From: Defluviitaleaceae bacterium
GTDB taxonomy: Bacteria; Bacillota; Clostridia; Lachnospirales; WRAX01
Reading direction: 5' to 3'
Assembly: GCA_009780415.1 (NCBI GenBank)
Contig: WRAC01000001.1
Location: 79,049 to 143,048, forward strand
Length of the DNA stretch: 64,000 bases
A model generated the notes under the pieces. The model was not told the origin of the DNA, ran no database searches, and was given only the letters and a program-made list of their open reading frames with translations. The position numbers and the translations under genes are program-made. Of the stretch, positions 8,511 through 16,791 are shown in pieces. The stretch's first letter is position 1; every line of letters begins with the position of its first letter.

Positions 8511-11500
8511 TTAATTACCCATCGATTCGGTTGCAACCGAAAGCATCAGCTTAATCCGGTTCAACTGATTAACCTCGCTTGCGCCGGGATCATAGTCAAC
8601 TGCGACTACATTTGTTCCCGGCCAAAGCCTCCTTAATTCTTTAATTATTCCCTTTCCAGTCACGTGGTTCGGCAGACATGCGAAGGGCTGCGCGCACACA
8701 ATATTTTTCACGCCGGATTTGATAAGCTCAATCATTTCAGCCGTCAGGAACCATCCTTCACCGCTCTGATTCCCCATCGAAACAATCGGCTTCGCCAATT
8801 TCGCCAATTCGGTTATTTTCTGCGGAGGCACAAACCTGCGGCTCGCGGTCAAAGCCTTCCCGGCAAAACCCCTATACCGCTCAATTACCCGTATCATCAC
8901 ATTCGTTAAGCATTTTACCCACCAAGACCCGCCAAAATACTTCCATTTATACGTAGAATTATATAAACCATAAAGGAAGAAATCGGTTAGATCCGGCACC
9001 ACGGCTTCCGCTCCTTCGGCCTCCAAAAGCCCTACAATATCATTGTTAGCCGTTGGATGATACTTCACAAGTATCTCACCAACCACCCCAACTTTCGGTT
9101 TATCAACCGAATTCAACTCTATTTCATCGAAATCTTTAATTATTCCATATGTATTCCTTTTTAACTCCCTAAACTTCCCCCTTCGCACCGCGCCCTTCAA
9201 AACCCTCACCCATCGCCCGCAAAGCCCGTCAACCGCGCCTTTCACTTTTTCATACGGCCTTGTCGCGTACACCGTTCTCATCAGCAAATCCCCATATATC
9301 AACGCTTGCATGCTTTTATTCAACAAACCCAGCCCAAGCTTCATGCCGGGATGTTTCTCAAACCCCTGCGCCGACAGCGCAATCACCGGAATCCCCGGAA
9401 ATCCGGCCTTCACAAGCGCCCTCCTGATAAACCCAACATAGTTCGACGCCCTGCACCCGCCGCCCGTCTGCGTCATCACAACCGAAAGCTTTTCCGTATC
9501 ATACTCGCCGCTGAAAACCGCCTTCAACACCTGTCCCACAACAATCACCGCCGGATAACATGCGTCGTTGTTAACGTACCGTAACCCTATATCCACGGCA
9601 TCCTTGTCCATCGCAGGCAGCACGCGCAAGTCATATCCCTCCGCCTGAAACGCCTCCTGCACCAGCTCAAAATGCAGCGGGGACATCTGCGGAGATAATA
9701 CTGTGTGTCTGTATTTCATTTCCCGTGCGAAGAGAGGGAACCCGTCTAAATGCGGTTTTACATTTTTAACCGAATTAACCGAATATTTCCCGTCTCTTGC
9801 GCGAAGCGCCGCAAACAGCGACCTAACCCGGATTCTCGCGCTGCCAAGGTTATTGACCTCGTCTATTTTAAGCAGCGTAAAAATCTTACCCTCTCTGTTC
9901 AAAATATCCTGAACCTCATCCGTAGTCACGGCATCCAGCCCGCAGCCGAACGAATTCAACTGAATCAAGTCAATATTCGGTTGGCCGCATACAAATCGCG
10001 CGGCTGAATATAGCCTGGAATGATACATCCACTGGTCACGCACATTCAACCGAATATTTCGGTTATCACCCGGCAAATGGGCAACCGAATCCTCTGAAAG
10101 CACCGCAACCCCAAACCCCGTAATCATCTCAGGTATCCCGTGGTTAATCTCAGGATCGGCATGATACGGCCTCCCAGCCAACACAACGCCCCTCTGCCCG
10201 GATTGCCTCAGGTACTCCAGCGCCCTCTCGCCTTCACTTCGCACATCCTCGCAAAACCGCTCCTGTTCGGTTAAGGCTTTCTTCAGCGCACGCGATATCT
10301 CACGCTTAGGCACCTCCGGCAAAGCCGCCGCAAGCCCGTTAAGCAGGGCTTTCTTGTTATTCAACGTTAAGAAGGGATTCCTGAAATCAATACCTTCCGT
10401 ACGCAATTCCTCTACATTCAACCGAATATTCTCCGGATAACTGGCAACAATCGGGCAGTTATAGCAGCTTTCACCCGAATCAGTTTCATCTTTTTCATAA
10501 ACCACACTGGGATAGAAAATAAATTTCACCCCGTCCCCAATCAGCTCCATAATATGCCCATGGGCCAATTTCGCGGGATAACACACGCTTTCGCTGGGCA
10601 TACTCTCCATGCCCTTCTCATAAACCCCGCGCGTAGTACACGGCGACAACTTAACCGAATAGCCTAATTCGGTAAAAAGCGTATGCCACAACGGATAATT
10701 CTCATACATGTTAAGCACACGCGGAATCCCCACAACGCCGCGCTTTGCCAGCTTCTCCGGCAGCGGCTCATAATCGAAGACCCTCTTATTCTTATACGCG
10801 TACAAATTCGGTAACTCTGAATTCAGCTTAACCGAATCCTCATTACCCGAAAACGCCTGTACCCTCTCGCAACGGTTACCCGAAATAAACCGCCGTTCAA
10901 CCGAATTATCACCGATTTCCGTAAACCTGTTTACCGTCAGCAAGCAATTGTTCCCGCAGCCCTTACAACGGCTCAAACTAGGCGAAATCCGCAACGCAAC
11001 AAGCTTCTCCCGCGTCAAAATCCCCGAAGCAACCCGCTCCCCGGCCGCAACCGCAACCGAACCGCAAGCATACTCATCATCCAAAACGAAAGGGTCAAGG
11101 GGCGAAGCTCCTTGCAGGGGCTTGGGGACAGAGTCCTCAAGGTCTTGTCCTTTATCCCTGGCAATCAAAGCCGCGCCATAAGCCCCCATAAGCCCCGCAA
11201 TATCAGGCCTCGCGGCCCGTTTCCCGGCAATCTGCTCAAACGCGCGAAGCACGGCGTCATTCAAAAACGTGCCGCCCTGCACCACCGCGCGGCTGCCCAA
11301 ATCCTGCGGGTCGGTGATTTTTATAACCTTTTGCAGCGCGTTTTTCACAACGCTGTACGCAAGCCCCGCGGCGATATCCCCGACATCCGCGCCCTCTTTC
11401 TGCGCCTGCTTAACGCGGCTGTTCATGAAAACGGTGCAGCGGCTGCCCAAATCTATAGGATTCCCGGCGAACAGCGCAATCTCGGCAAACTCGGACGCGG

Positions 11501-12890
11501 TATACCCCATACTAGCGGCGAACGTCTCGATAAAAGAGCCGCAGCCCGCGCTGCAAGCCTCGTTCAGCAGCACATTCTCAATCGCCCCATCCTTCACGCG
11601 GATGCATTTCATATCCTGCCCGCCGATATCAAGTATAAAATCCACATCCGGCACAAAATGGGCGGCGGCACGGTAATGCGCGACGGTCTCAATCTCACCC
11701 AAATCCACGCACAGCGCGGCTTTCACAAGATTCTCCCCATACCCCGTCACACAGCTCTGCGAAATATATGCACAATCCGGCATAGTTTCATATATGCAAT
11801 TCAACGAATCAATAATTACTTTCAAGGGATTTCCTTGGTTATTCTGATAACTGGAATGCAAAAGCTCGCCATCGGCTCCAATCAACGCCAGCTTCGTCGT
11901 CGTCGAGCCCGCGTCAATGCCAAGGAAACACGGCCCGCTGTATTCGGTTAAATCGGCATGAACAACCGAATCAGTCTTGTGCGATTTCGTAAATTCGGTC
12001 AGCGCCGTCTCCGACCGAAAAAGCGGCTCAAGCCTCGCTATCTCAAAATTAACCTTCTTATTATTATGTAAGTTATGTATTAATTCACTTAGCGTCAATC
12101 CCGGCAAAACCACGCTGTGCGCCGTGCTGTACGCCGCGCCCATCGCCGCGAACAAATGCCCGTTTTCCGGCGACAAAGCGTTCCTCTCCTCCAAATTCAA
12201 CACCTTAACAAACCGCTGCCTAAGCTCCGGCAGGAAATGCAGCGGCCCGCCCAAAAACATCACGTTTCCGCGGATCGGCTTGCCGCAGGCCAGCCCGCTG
12301 ATGGTCTGCGCCACAACCGCGGCAAAAATCGACGCCGCCAAATCCTCGCGCGACGCGCCCTCGTTAATCAGCGGCTGGACGTCGCTCTTCGCGAAAACCC
12401 CGCACCTCGCCGCGATGGGATAAATGTTCGAAGCGCCCTCCGCAAGGCGGTTCAGCCCGGCGGCATCCGTCTGCAAAAGCGCCGCCATCTGGTCGATAAA
12501 CGCGCCCGTGCCGCCCGCGCAAATGCCGTTCATGCGCTGCTCCAGCCCGCCCGTAAAGTAAATAATCTTGGCATCCTCGCCGCCAATCTCAATGGCCACG
12601 TCGCACTCAGGCGCGCCAAACCGCACGGCCGTTGCAACCGCGACAACCTCCTGCACAAAGGGAACCCCTATCCACTCCGCAATGGAAAGCCCGCCCGAGC
12701 CCGTAATTACGGCATCAAGCGGCTCCGTCCCAATCTCCGCTTCGGCCGCCGCAAACAGCGCCCCAAGCGTCTCCGCAATATTAGTAAAATGCCGCGCGTA
12801 CCGTGAAAAAACAAGGCTTCCGCCCTCGTCCACAACCGCGACCTTCACCGTAGTCGAGCCTATATCAATACCCAAACGTAATTTAGCCAT
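8511..12890 (-). CDS. Large 2-hydroxyacyl-CoA dehydratase activase-like protein (tandem BadF/BadG/BcrA/BcrD ATPase domains plus DUF2229/HgdB-like C-terminus)
   Basis: Two activase N-termini (LGIDIGSTTVKVAVVDE; LGIDAGSTTTKLALIGADGELL), GG(T/C)GAFIDQ- and SAGCGSFIETFA-type motifs, Cys-rich RCKGCGNNCLLTVNRF; start MAKLRLGI with AGGAGGTAGA ribosome-binding site. Confidence 0.85.
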   Translation of the reverse strand: MAKLRLGIDIGSTTVKVAVVDEGGSLVFSRYARHFTNIAETLGALFAAAEAEIGTEPLDAVITGSGGLSIAEWIGVPFVQEVVAVATAVRFGAPECDVAIEIGGEDAKIIYFTGGLEQRMNGICAGGTGAFIDQMAALLQTDAAGLNRLAEGASNIYPIAARCGVFAKSDVQPLINEGASREDLAASIFAAVVAQTISGLACGKPIRGNVMFLGGPLHFLPELRQRFVKVLNLEERNALSPENGHLFAAMGAAYSTAHSVVLPGLTLSELIHNLHNNKKVNFEIARLEPLFRSETALTEFTKSHKTDSVVHADLTEYSGPCFLGIDAGSTTTKLALIGADGELLHSSYQNNQGNPLKVIIDSLNCIYETMPDCAYISQSCVTGYGENLVKAALCVDLGEIETVAHYRAAAHFVPDVDFILDIGGQDMKCIRVKDGAIENVLLNEACSAGCGSFIETFAASMGYTASEFAEIALFAGNPIDLGSRCTVFMNSRVKQAQKEGADVGDIAAGLAYSVVKNALQKVIKITDPQDLGSRAVVQGGTFLNDAVLRAFEQIAGKRAARPDIAGLMGAYGAALIARDKGQDLEDSVPKPLQGASPLDPFVLDDEYACGSVAVAAGERVASGILTREKLVALRISPSLSRCKGCGNNCLLTVNRFTEIGDNSVERRFISGNRCERVQAFSGNEDSVKLNSELPNLYAYKNKRVFDYEPLPEKLAKRGVVGIPRVLNMYENYPLWHTLFTELGYSVKLSPCTTRGVYEKGMESMPSESVCYPAKLAHGHIMELIGDGVKFIFYPSVVYEKDETDSGESCYNCPIVASYPENIRLNVEELRTEGIDFRNPFLTLNNKKALLNGLAAALPEVPKREISRALKKALTEQERFCEDVRSEGERALEYLRQSGQRGVVLAGRPYHADPEINHGIPEMITGFGVAVLSEDSVAHLPGDNRNIRLNVRDQWMYHSRLYSAARFVCGQPNIDLIQLNSFGCGLDAVTTDEVQDILNREGKIFTLLKIDEVNNLGSARIRVRSLFAALRARDGKYSVNSVKNVKPHLDGFPLFAREMKYRHTVLSPQMSPLHFELVQEAFQAEGYDLRVLPAMDKDAVDIGLRYVNNDACYPAVIVVGQVLKAVFSGEYDTEKLSVVMTQTGGGCRASNYVGFIRRALVKAGFPGIPVIALSAQGFEKHPGMKLGLGLLNKSMQALIYGDLLMRTVYATRPYEKVKGAVDGLCGRWVRVLKGAVRRGKFRELKRNTYGIIKDFDEIELNSVDKPKVGVVGEILVKYHPTANNDIVGLLEAEGAEAVVPDLTDFFLYGLYNSTYKWKYFGGSWWVKCLTNVMIRVIERYRGFAGKALTASRRFVPPQKITELAKLAKPIVSMGNQSGEGWFLTAEMIELIKSGVKNIVCAQPFACLPNHVTGKGIIKELRRLWPGTNVVAVDYDPGASEVNQLNRIKLMLSVATESMGN
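11080..11146 (+). repeat. R1 repeat copy A, located inside the activase coding sequence
   Basis: tccaaaacgaaagggtcaaggggcgaagctccttgcaggggcttggggacagagtcctcaaggtctt; matches copies at 13798, 28861 and (inverted) 26564. Confidence 0.8.
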
Positions 12891-12901
12891 TCTACCTCCT
12901 A

Positions 12902-13065
12902 AGAGCCTGTCTAGTATCTCCATTCCGGCGTCTTTTCGGTAAATTTTCCGTTATGCGTCGTCACGAAAAACCTTCCGTGCCTTCGGGCACGCGCAGTTTT
13001 CCGTTCCTAGCCTAACGAAAAATTTACGCGAAAATCCACCGAAAGCGAGATACTAGACAGGCTCT
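12902..13065. repeat. R2 MITE-like/hairpin element, copy 1
   Basis: Perfect 19-bp terminal inverted repeats AGAGCCTGTCTAGTATCTC (12902-12920) / GAGATACTAGACAGGCTCT (13047-13065); internal GTGCC-ttcg-GGCAC hairpin. Confidence 0.85.
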
Positions 13066-13206
13066 GAAAACTAAAATCAATCCCATTAAAAATTATAATA
13101 TCGCCCAATAATATTTTCAACGCACAAAATTTATCACAAATGTAATTTTTTATCCAATCGGTGACGATATTAATAATACGCTGTATAATACGGGAGGGGT
13201 ATCCTT

Positions 13207-13782
13207 ATGTCTGAACCGGCACTTAAATACGATGATTACCAATATGAAAAGCTTAACGGAAAAATTACCGCAATGGCGCCAAGCCCAAATGTGAACCATA
13301 CAAAATCCGCCATCAATATATTTAAAATTTTTGACCGTTACCTTGAAGGTAAGCCTTGTGAGGTTTTTTCCGAGGGCTATGACGTTCATTTATCAGAAAG
13401 CGATTACGTAATTCCGGACATGATGGTCGTATGCAACAAAGATATCATTAAATACGACGGTATATACGGCGCGCCCGATTTGGTCGTTGAAGTCCTCTCA
13501 CCGGGCACATCCAGAAAAGACCGCGGCTACAAAAAGAACCTCTACGAAAAGCACGGCGTAACCGAATTTTGGCTGGTTTCAACCGAAATGCGCTCCATCG
13601 AGGTATATTTGCTGACAAACGGACGCTATGAATTAGACGATGTTTACACAGTTTTCCCGGAATCCTTAATCAAACGGATGCGCGAGGAAGGCAAAACCGA
13701 ATTCGTAACCGAATTCAACCCCGCGATTTTCCCAGAGCTGATTATCAAGCTTGACGAAGTATTCAAAGATCTGATCAACTAA
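13207..13782 (+). CDS. Uma2 family (DUF820) putative endonuclease
   Basis: YVIPDMMVVCNKDI...YGAPDLVVEVLSPGTSRKDRGYKKNLYEKHGVTEFWLV signature. Confidence 0.85.
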   Translation: MSEPALKYDDYQYEKLNGKITAMAPSPNVNHTKSAINIFKIFDRYLEGKPCEVFSEGYDVHLSESDYVIPDMMVVCNKDIIKYDGIYGAPDLVVEVLSPGTSRKDRGYKKNLYEKHGVTEFWLVSTEMRSIEVYLLTNGRYELDDVYTVFPESLIKRMREEGKTEFVTEFNPAIFPELIIKLDEVFKDLIN

Positions 13783-13797
13783 CCTGCCCAAATATGG

Positions 13798-13854
13798 AAG
13801 GGTCAAGGGGGCATACCCTTTGCAAGGGTTTGGGGACAGAGTCCCCAAGGTCTT
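13798..13854 (+). repeat. R1 repeat copy B
   Basis: aagggtcaagggggcataccctttgcaagggtttggggacagagtccccaaggtctt. Confidence 0.8.
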
Positions 13855-13884
13855 ATCTTTATATATTTTATATATAATACCATG

Positions 13885-14002
13885 TTGCAATCTAAGTGAT
13901 AGTAAGTTTTTACTGACGGCGCAAAAACCGCGCCATGGGCAAGTCGTACCGCGCTTCGCTACAGCGTACGACATTGCTCACTAACTATCACTATGATTGC
14001 AA
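13885..14002. repeat. R5 multi-hairpin inverted repeat upstream of the EF-hand protein gene
   Basis: Outer arms TTGCAATCTAAGTGATAGTAAGT (13885-13907) / ACTAACTATCACTATGATTGCAA (13980-14002), 20/23 paired; inner GGCGC...GCGCC and GTCGTAC...GTACGAC stems. Confidence 0.7.
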
Positions 14003-14024
14003 GATGGTAAGAGGAGGCATTGCA

Positions 14025-15212
14025 ATGAAGATAGCCAGCAGTAACGTACAAATGTCGGCTGTCAGCTCGCGTGAGCAATCGGTCAGCTTCAGGCACGAAA
14101 CCACGCAGATTTTCACAACGCAGGGCGCGCTGCGCGAAGCCGGGCTCATTGGCTCCGGCGTATCGCTGACCTTGTCCGACGAAGCCCGCGCCGCGCTGGA
14201 GAAAGCGGCGGAGGAACCCGAGCAGAACAACAGCCTCACGGACGAAATGAACCGCGCGCAGAATGACCGCATACGCAGCTTTATCAACAACTCGAACAAC
14301 ATTTCTGTCAGGCATTTATCCAGCCGGTTTATGCTGTCGCATAACGAGTTTAAGATGGATCTGCTGCGAAGCATGATGGAAGCCCTGACAGGCCGGAAAT
14401 TCCGCGTTAACCCGCTGCCCGAGATGGGCGGTCAGCAAGGCCAGAACCAAGTCTCCGCCACGCAGGAGCATATACAGGCGCAGTGGAGCCGGATCAGCCA
14501 GCTCCAGATGAGCCAGCAGGATTTGCAGGCCCTGCAAGACCGCCAGCCCGCCGTTCTAACCTTCACAAACGTTACTTTGGAGCGGTTTGAGCGCGAAAAC
14601 GTGTGCTTCACGGCTCAGGCGCACATCACAACCGAATGCGGGATGGAAATCGACATCGACATCGCCCTCAACATGACCAGGGAGATTTACGAAAGGTTTG
14701 ATTTCTCGTCATTCACCACCATGCAGTTCGTTGACCCGCTGGTAATCAACTTCGACACCGATATGGCGCGTTTATGCGACACGAAGTTTGAGTTCGACCT
14801 GGACGCAAGCGGCACGCCCAACCAGATTTCCAGGCTGCTGCAAGGCTCCGGCTATCTGGCGAAATGCAACGGCTCGGGCGAGGTTCAGGACGGCAGCCAG
14901 CTCTTCGGCGCGCTCTGCGGCAACGGCTTCGCGCACCTGACCAAATACGATACCGACGGCAACGGCTGGATCGACGCCAACGACGAGGTCTGGGACAGCC
15001 TGCGCATCTGGGTACATAACCCGGACGGCACGAACAGCCTCTTAGCTCTGGGCGAGGTCGGCATCGGCGCAATCTTCCTGGGCTCCGTGGAAACGGACTT
15101 CACACTGGCAGGCGACAGCGGCGACGTAAACGGCATGCTGCGCCGCACCGGCTTCTTCCTCTTCACGGACGGCAGCGCCGGCACCGTGCAGCATTTGGAT
15201 TTGAGGGTATAA
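14025..15212 (+). CDS. Hypothetical protein with an EF-hand-like loop
   Basis: DTDGNGWIDANDEVWDSLRIW; start MKIASSNVQMS after GAGGAGG. Confidence 0.65.
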   Translation: MKIASSNVQMSAVSSREQSVSFRHETTQIFTTQGALREAGLIGSGVSLTLSDEARAALEKAAEEPEQNNSLTDEMNRAQNDRIRSFINNSNNISVRHLSSRFMLSHNEFKMDLLRSMMEALTGRKFRVNPLPEMGGQQGQNQVSATQEHIQAQWSRISQLQMSQQDLQALQDRQPAVLTFTNVTLERFERENVCFTAQAHITTECGMEIDIDIALNMTREIYERFDFSSFTTMQFVDPLVINFDTDMARLCDTKFEFDLDASGTPNQISRLLQGSGYLAKCNGSGEVQDGSQLFGALCGNGFAHLTKYDTDGNGWIDANDEVWDSLRIWVHNPDGTNSLLALGEVGIGAIFLGSVETDFTLAGDSGDVNGMLRRTGFFLFTDGSAGTVQHLDLRV

Positions 15213-15218
15213 AAAAAT

Positions 15219-15252
15219 CAGGGGCAGACCTTATGCTTCATCTGCCCCTGTT
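15219..15252 (+). terminator. Putative rho-independent terminator
   Basis: CAGGGGCAGA...TCTGCCCCTG stem after the stop at 15212. Confidence 0.6.
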
Positions 15253-15463
15253 GCACCCGCTGTGTTCACTTTCACTGCCCGTTCATTTGGAAATCTGTCT
15301 GATTATTAATAATCCTACTCTATTATACACTATACGTTTGGATTTGTCAATATAAATTAAATACAATTTGTAATCCCTCTTTCCCGGCTTTTCCGCATAA
15401 TTTGACATTCCGTCCCGTTTAAGGTATAATTAAGTCCGTATAGTATGGATAAGGATTGATTTC

Positions 15464-16765
15464 ATGCGAAATTTCCACAATCTACGAAAGCGCGAGTTTA
15501 TGCCGTTTTCGCTGATGATATGTGTGAACCTTGCGTTGCTTGCTTTGGGCTTTATTGCGGACGGGCCGGCTGAAACCTGGGCCGGCTTCACGCGGATTAT
15601 CCAATCCCGGTCTATCCTCGTCACCGACTATATATATATAGGCGGCATCGGCGCGACGCTGATGAACGTGTCCATCGTGGGCCTGGCCTGCACCGTCATG
15701 CTTATCCGGCTGGGACTGAAACCCGGCGGCGCGAACGTCATGGCGGTTTGGATGTCCATGGGCTTTGCGTTCTTCGGCAAAAACGTGTTCAACATGATAC
15801 CGCTGACCATCGGCGTCTGGCTTTATTCCAGGTACGTCAAACACCCGTTCTCCCAGCATTATCTGGGCGCGATGCTCGTCTCAACCCTCTCGCCCACCAT
15901 CTCCGAGATCGCGTTCATGGGCGTTTACAGCCGCTTTATCGAGATTCCGGCGGGTATCGCAATGGGCTTCTTCATCGGCTTCATCTTCCCCGTCATATCC
16001 GCCGAATCCGTTAAGACGCACAACGGCTTCAACCTCTACAACATGGGCTTCGCGGGCGGCGTGGTCGCCACCGTCCTAGCCACGGGCTACCGCAACCTGG
16101 GCATACCCGTGCGCCCCGCCTCGTACTGGTCAAGCGGAAACAACGTATTTATGGCAGCTTTACTGTACTCCATCTCAGCTTTAGTCCTTCTCATCGGATT
16201 ATTTTTTGATTCAACCACAAAAAGCGCAAAAAAACACAAAAAAGAGCCGATCCTGAAAAACCTGCGCGGTTTCAGGCGTATTCACGGCCACAGCGGCAGG
16301 CTCCTCACCGACTACTACCAAATGTACGAAAACAGCATATACATAAACATGGCCTGCCTCTGCGCTTTCGGCACAACCATCGTCCTGATTCTGGGCGCGC
16401 AGCTCTCCGGCCCGGCCGTCGCGGGCATCCTGACCATGATGGCCTTCGGCTCCCTCGGCAAGCACATGCGCAACGTCACGCCCATCATCATCGGCGCGAT
16501 CCTCTCCGACTTCGCCAACAACCTCGACCCCGCCGCCCCCGTAAACATCGTCGCCATCCTCTTCTCAACGGGCCTCGCGCCCCTCGCCGGCGCATACGGC
16601 CCAATCTGGGGCATCATCGCCGGGTTCCTGCACGTAAACGTCGCCACCTACATCGGGAGCCTAAACAGCGGCCTGAACCTCTACAACAACGGCTTCGCGG
16701 CGACCTTCGTAGTCATGTTCCTGCTGCCCGTCATAACGATATTTAAAAAGGGAGAAAAGTATTAA
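15464..16765 (+). CDS. DUF1576 family membrane protein
   Basis: Multi-TM protein; GGANVMAVWMSMGFAFFGKNVFNMIPL and GFAGGVVAT motifs. Confidence 0.75.
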   Translation: MRNFHNLRKREFMPFSLMICVNLALLALGFIADGPAETWAGFTRIIQSRSILVTDYIYIGGIGATLMNVSIVGLACTVMLIRLGLKPGGANVMAVWMSMGFAFFGKNVFNMIPLTIGVWLYSRYVKHPFSQHYLGAMLVSTLSPTISEIAFMGVYSRFIEIPAGIAMGFFIGFIFPVISAESVKTHNGFNLYNMGFAGGVVATVLATGYRNLGIPVRPASYWSSGNNVFMAALLYSISALVLLIGLFFDSTTKSAKKHKKEPILKNLRGFRRIHGHSGRLLTDYYQMYENSIYINMACLCAFGTTIVLILGAQLSGPAVAGILTMMAFGSLGKHMRNVTPIIIGAILSDFANNLDPAAPVNIVAILFSTGLAPLAGAYGPIWGIIAGFLHVNVATYIGSLNSGLNLYNNGFAATFVVMFLLPVITIFKKGEKY

Positions 16766-16768
16766 AAA

Positions 16769-16789
16769 GGGAGGATTGCTCCTCCCCGG
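16769..16789. terminator. Bidirectional terminator between convergent genes
   Basis: GGGAGGAttgcTCCTCCC stem in the 27-bp convergent gap. Confidence 0.55.
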
Positions 16790-16791
16790 GT

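Noticed and set aside
15631-15645. TA-dinucleotide run (tatatatatata)
   Set aside because: Short, inside the DUF1576 coding sequence (YIYI); too few units to treat as a variable repeat.
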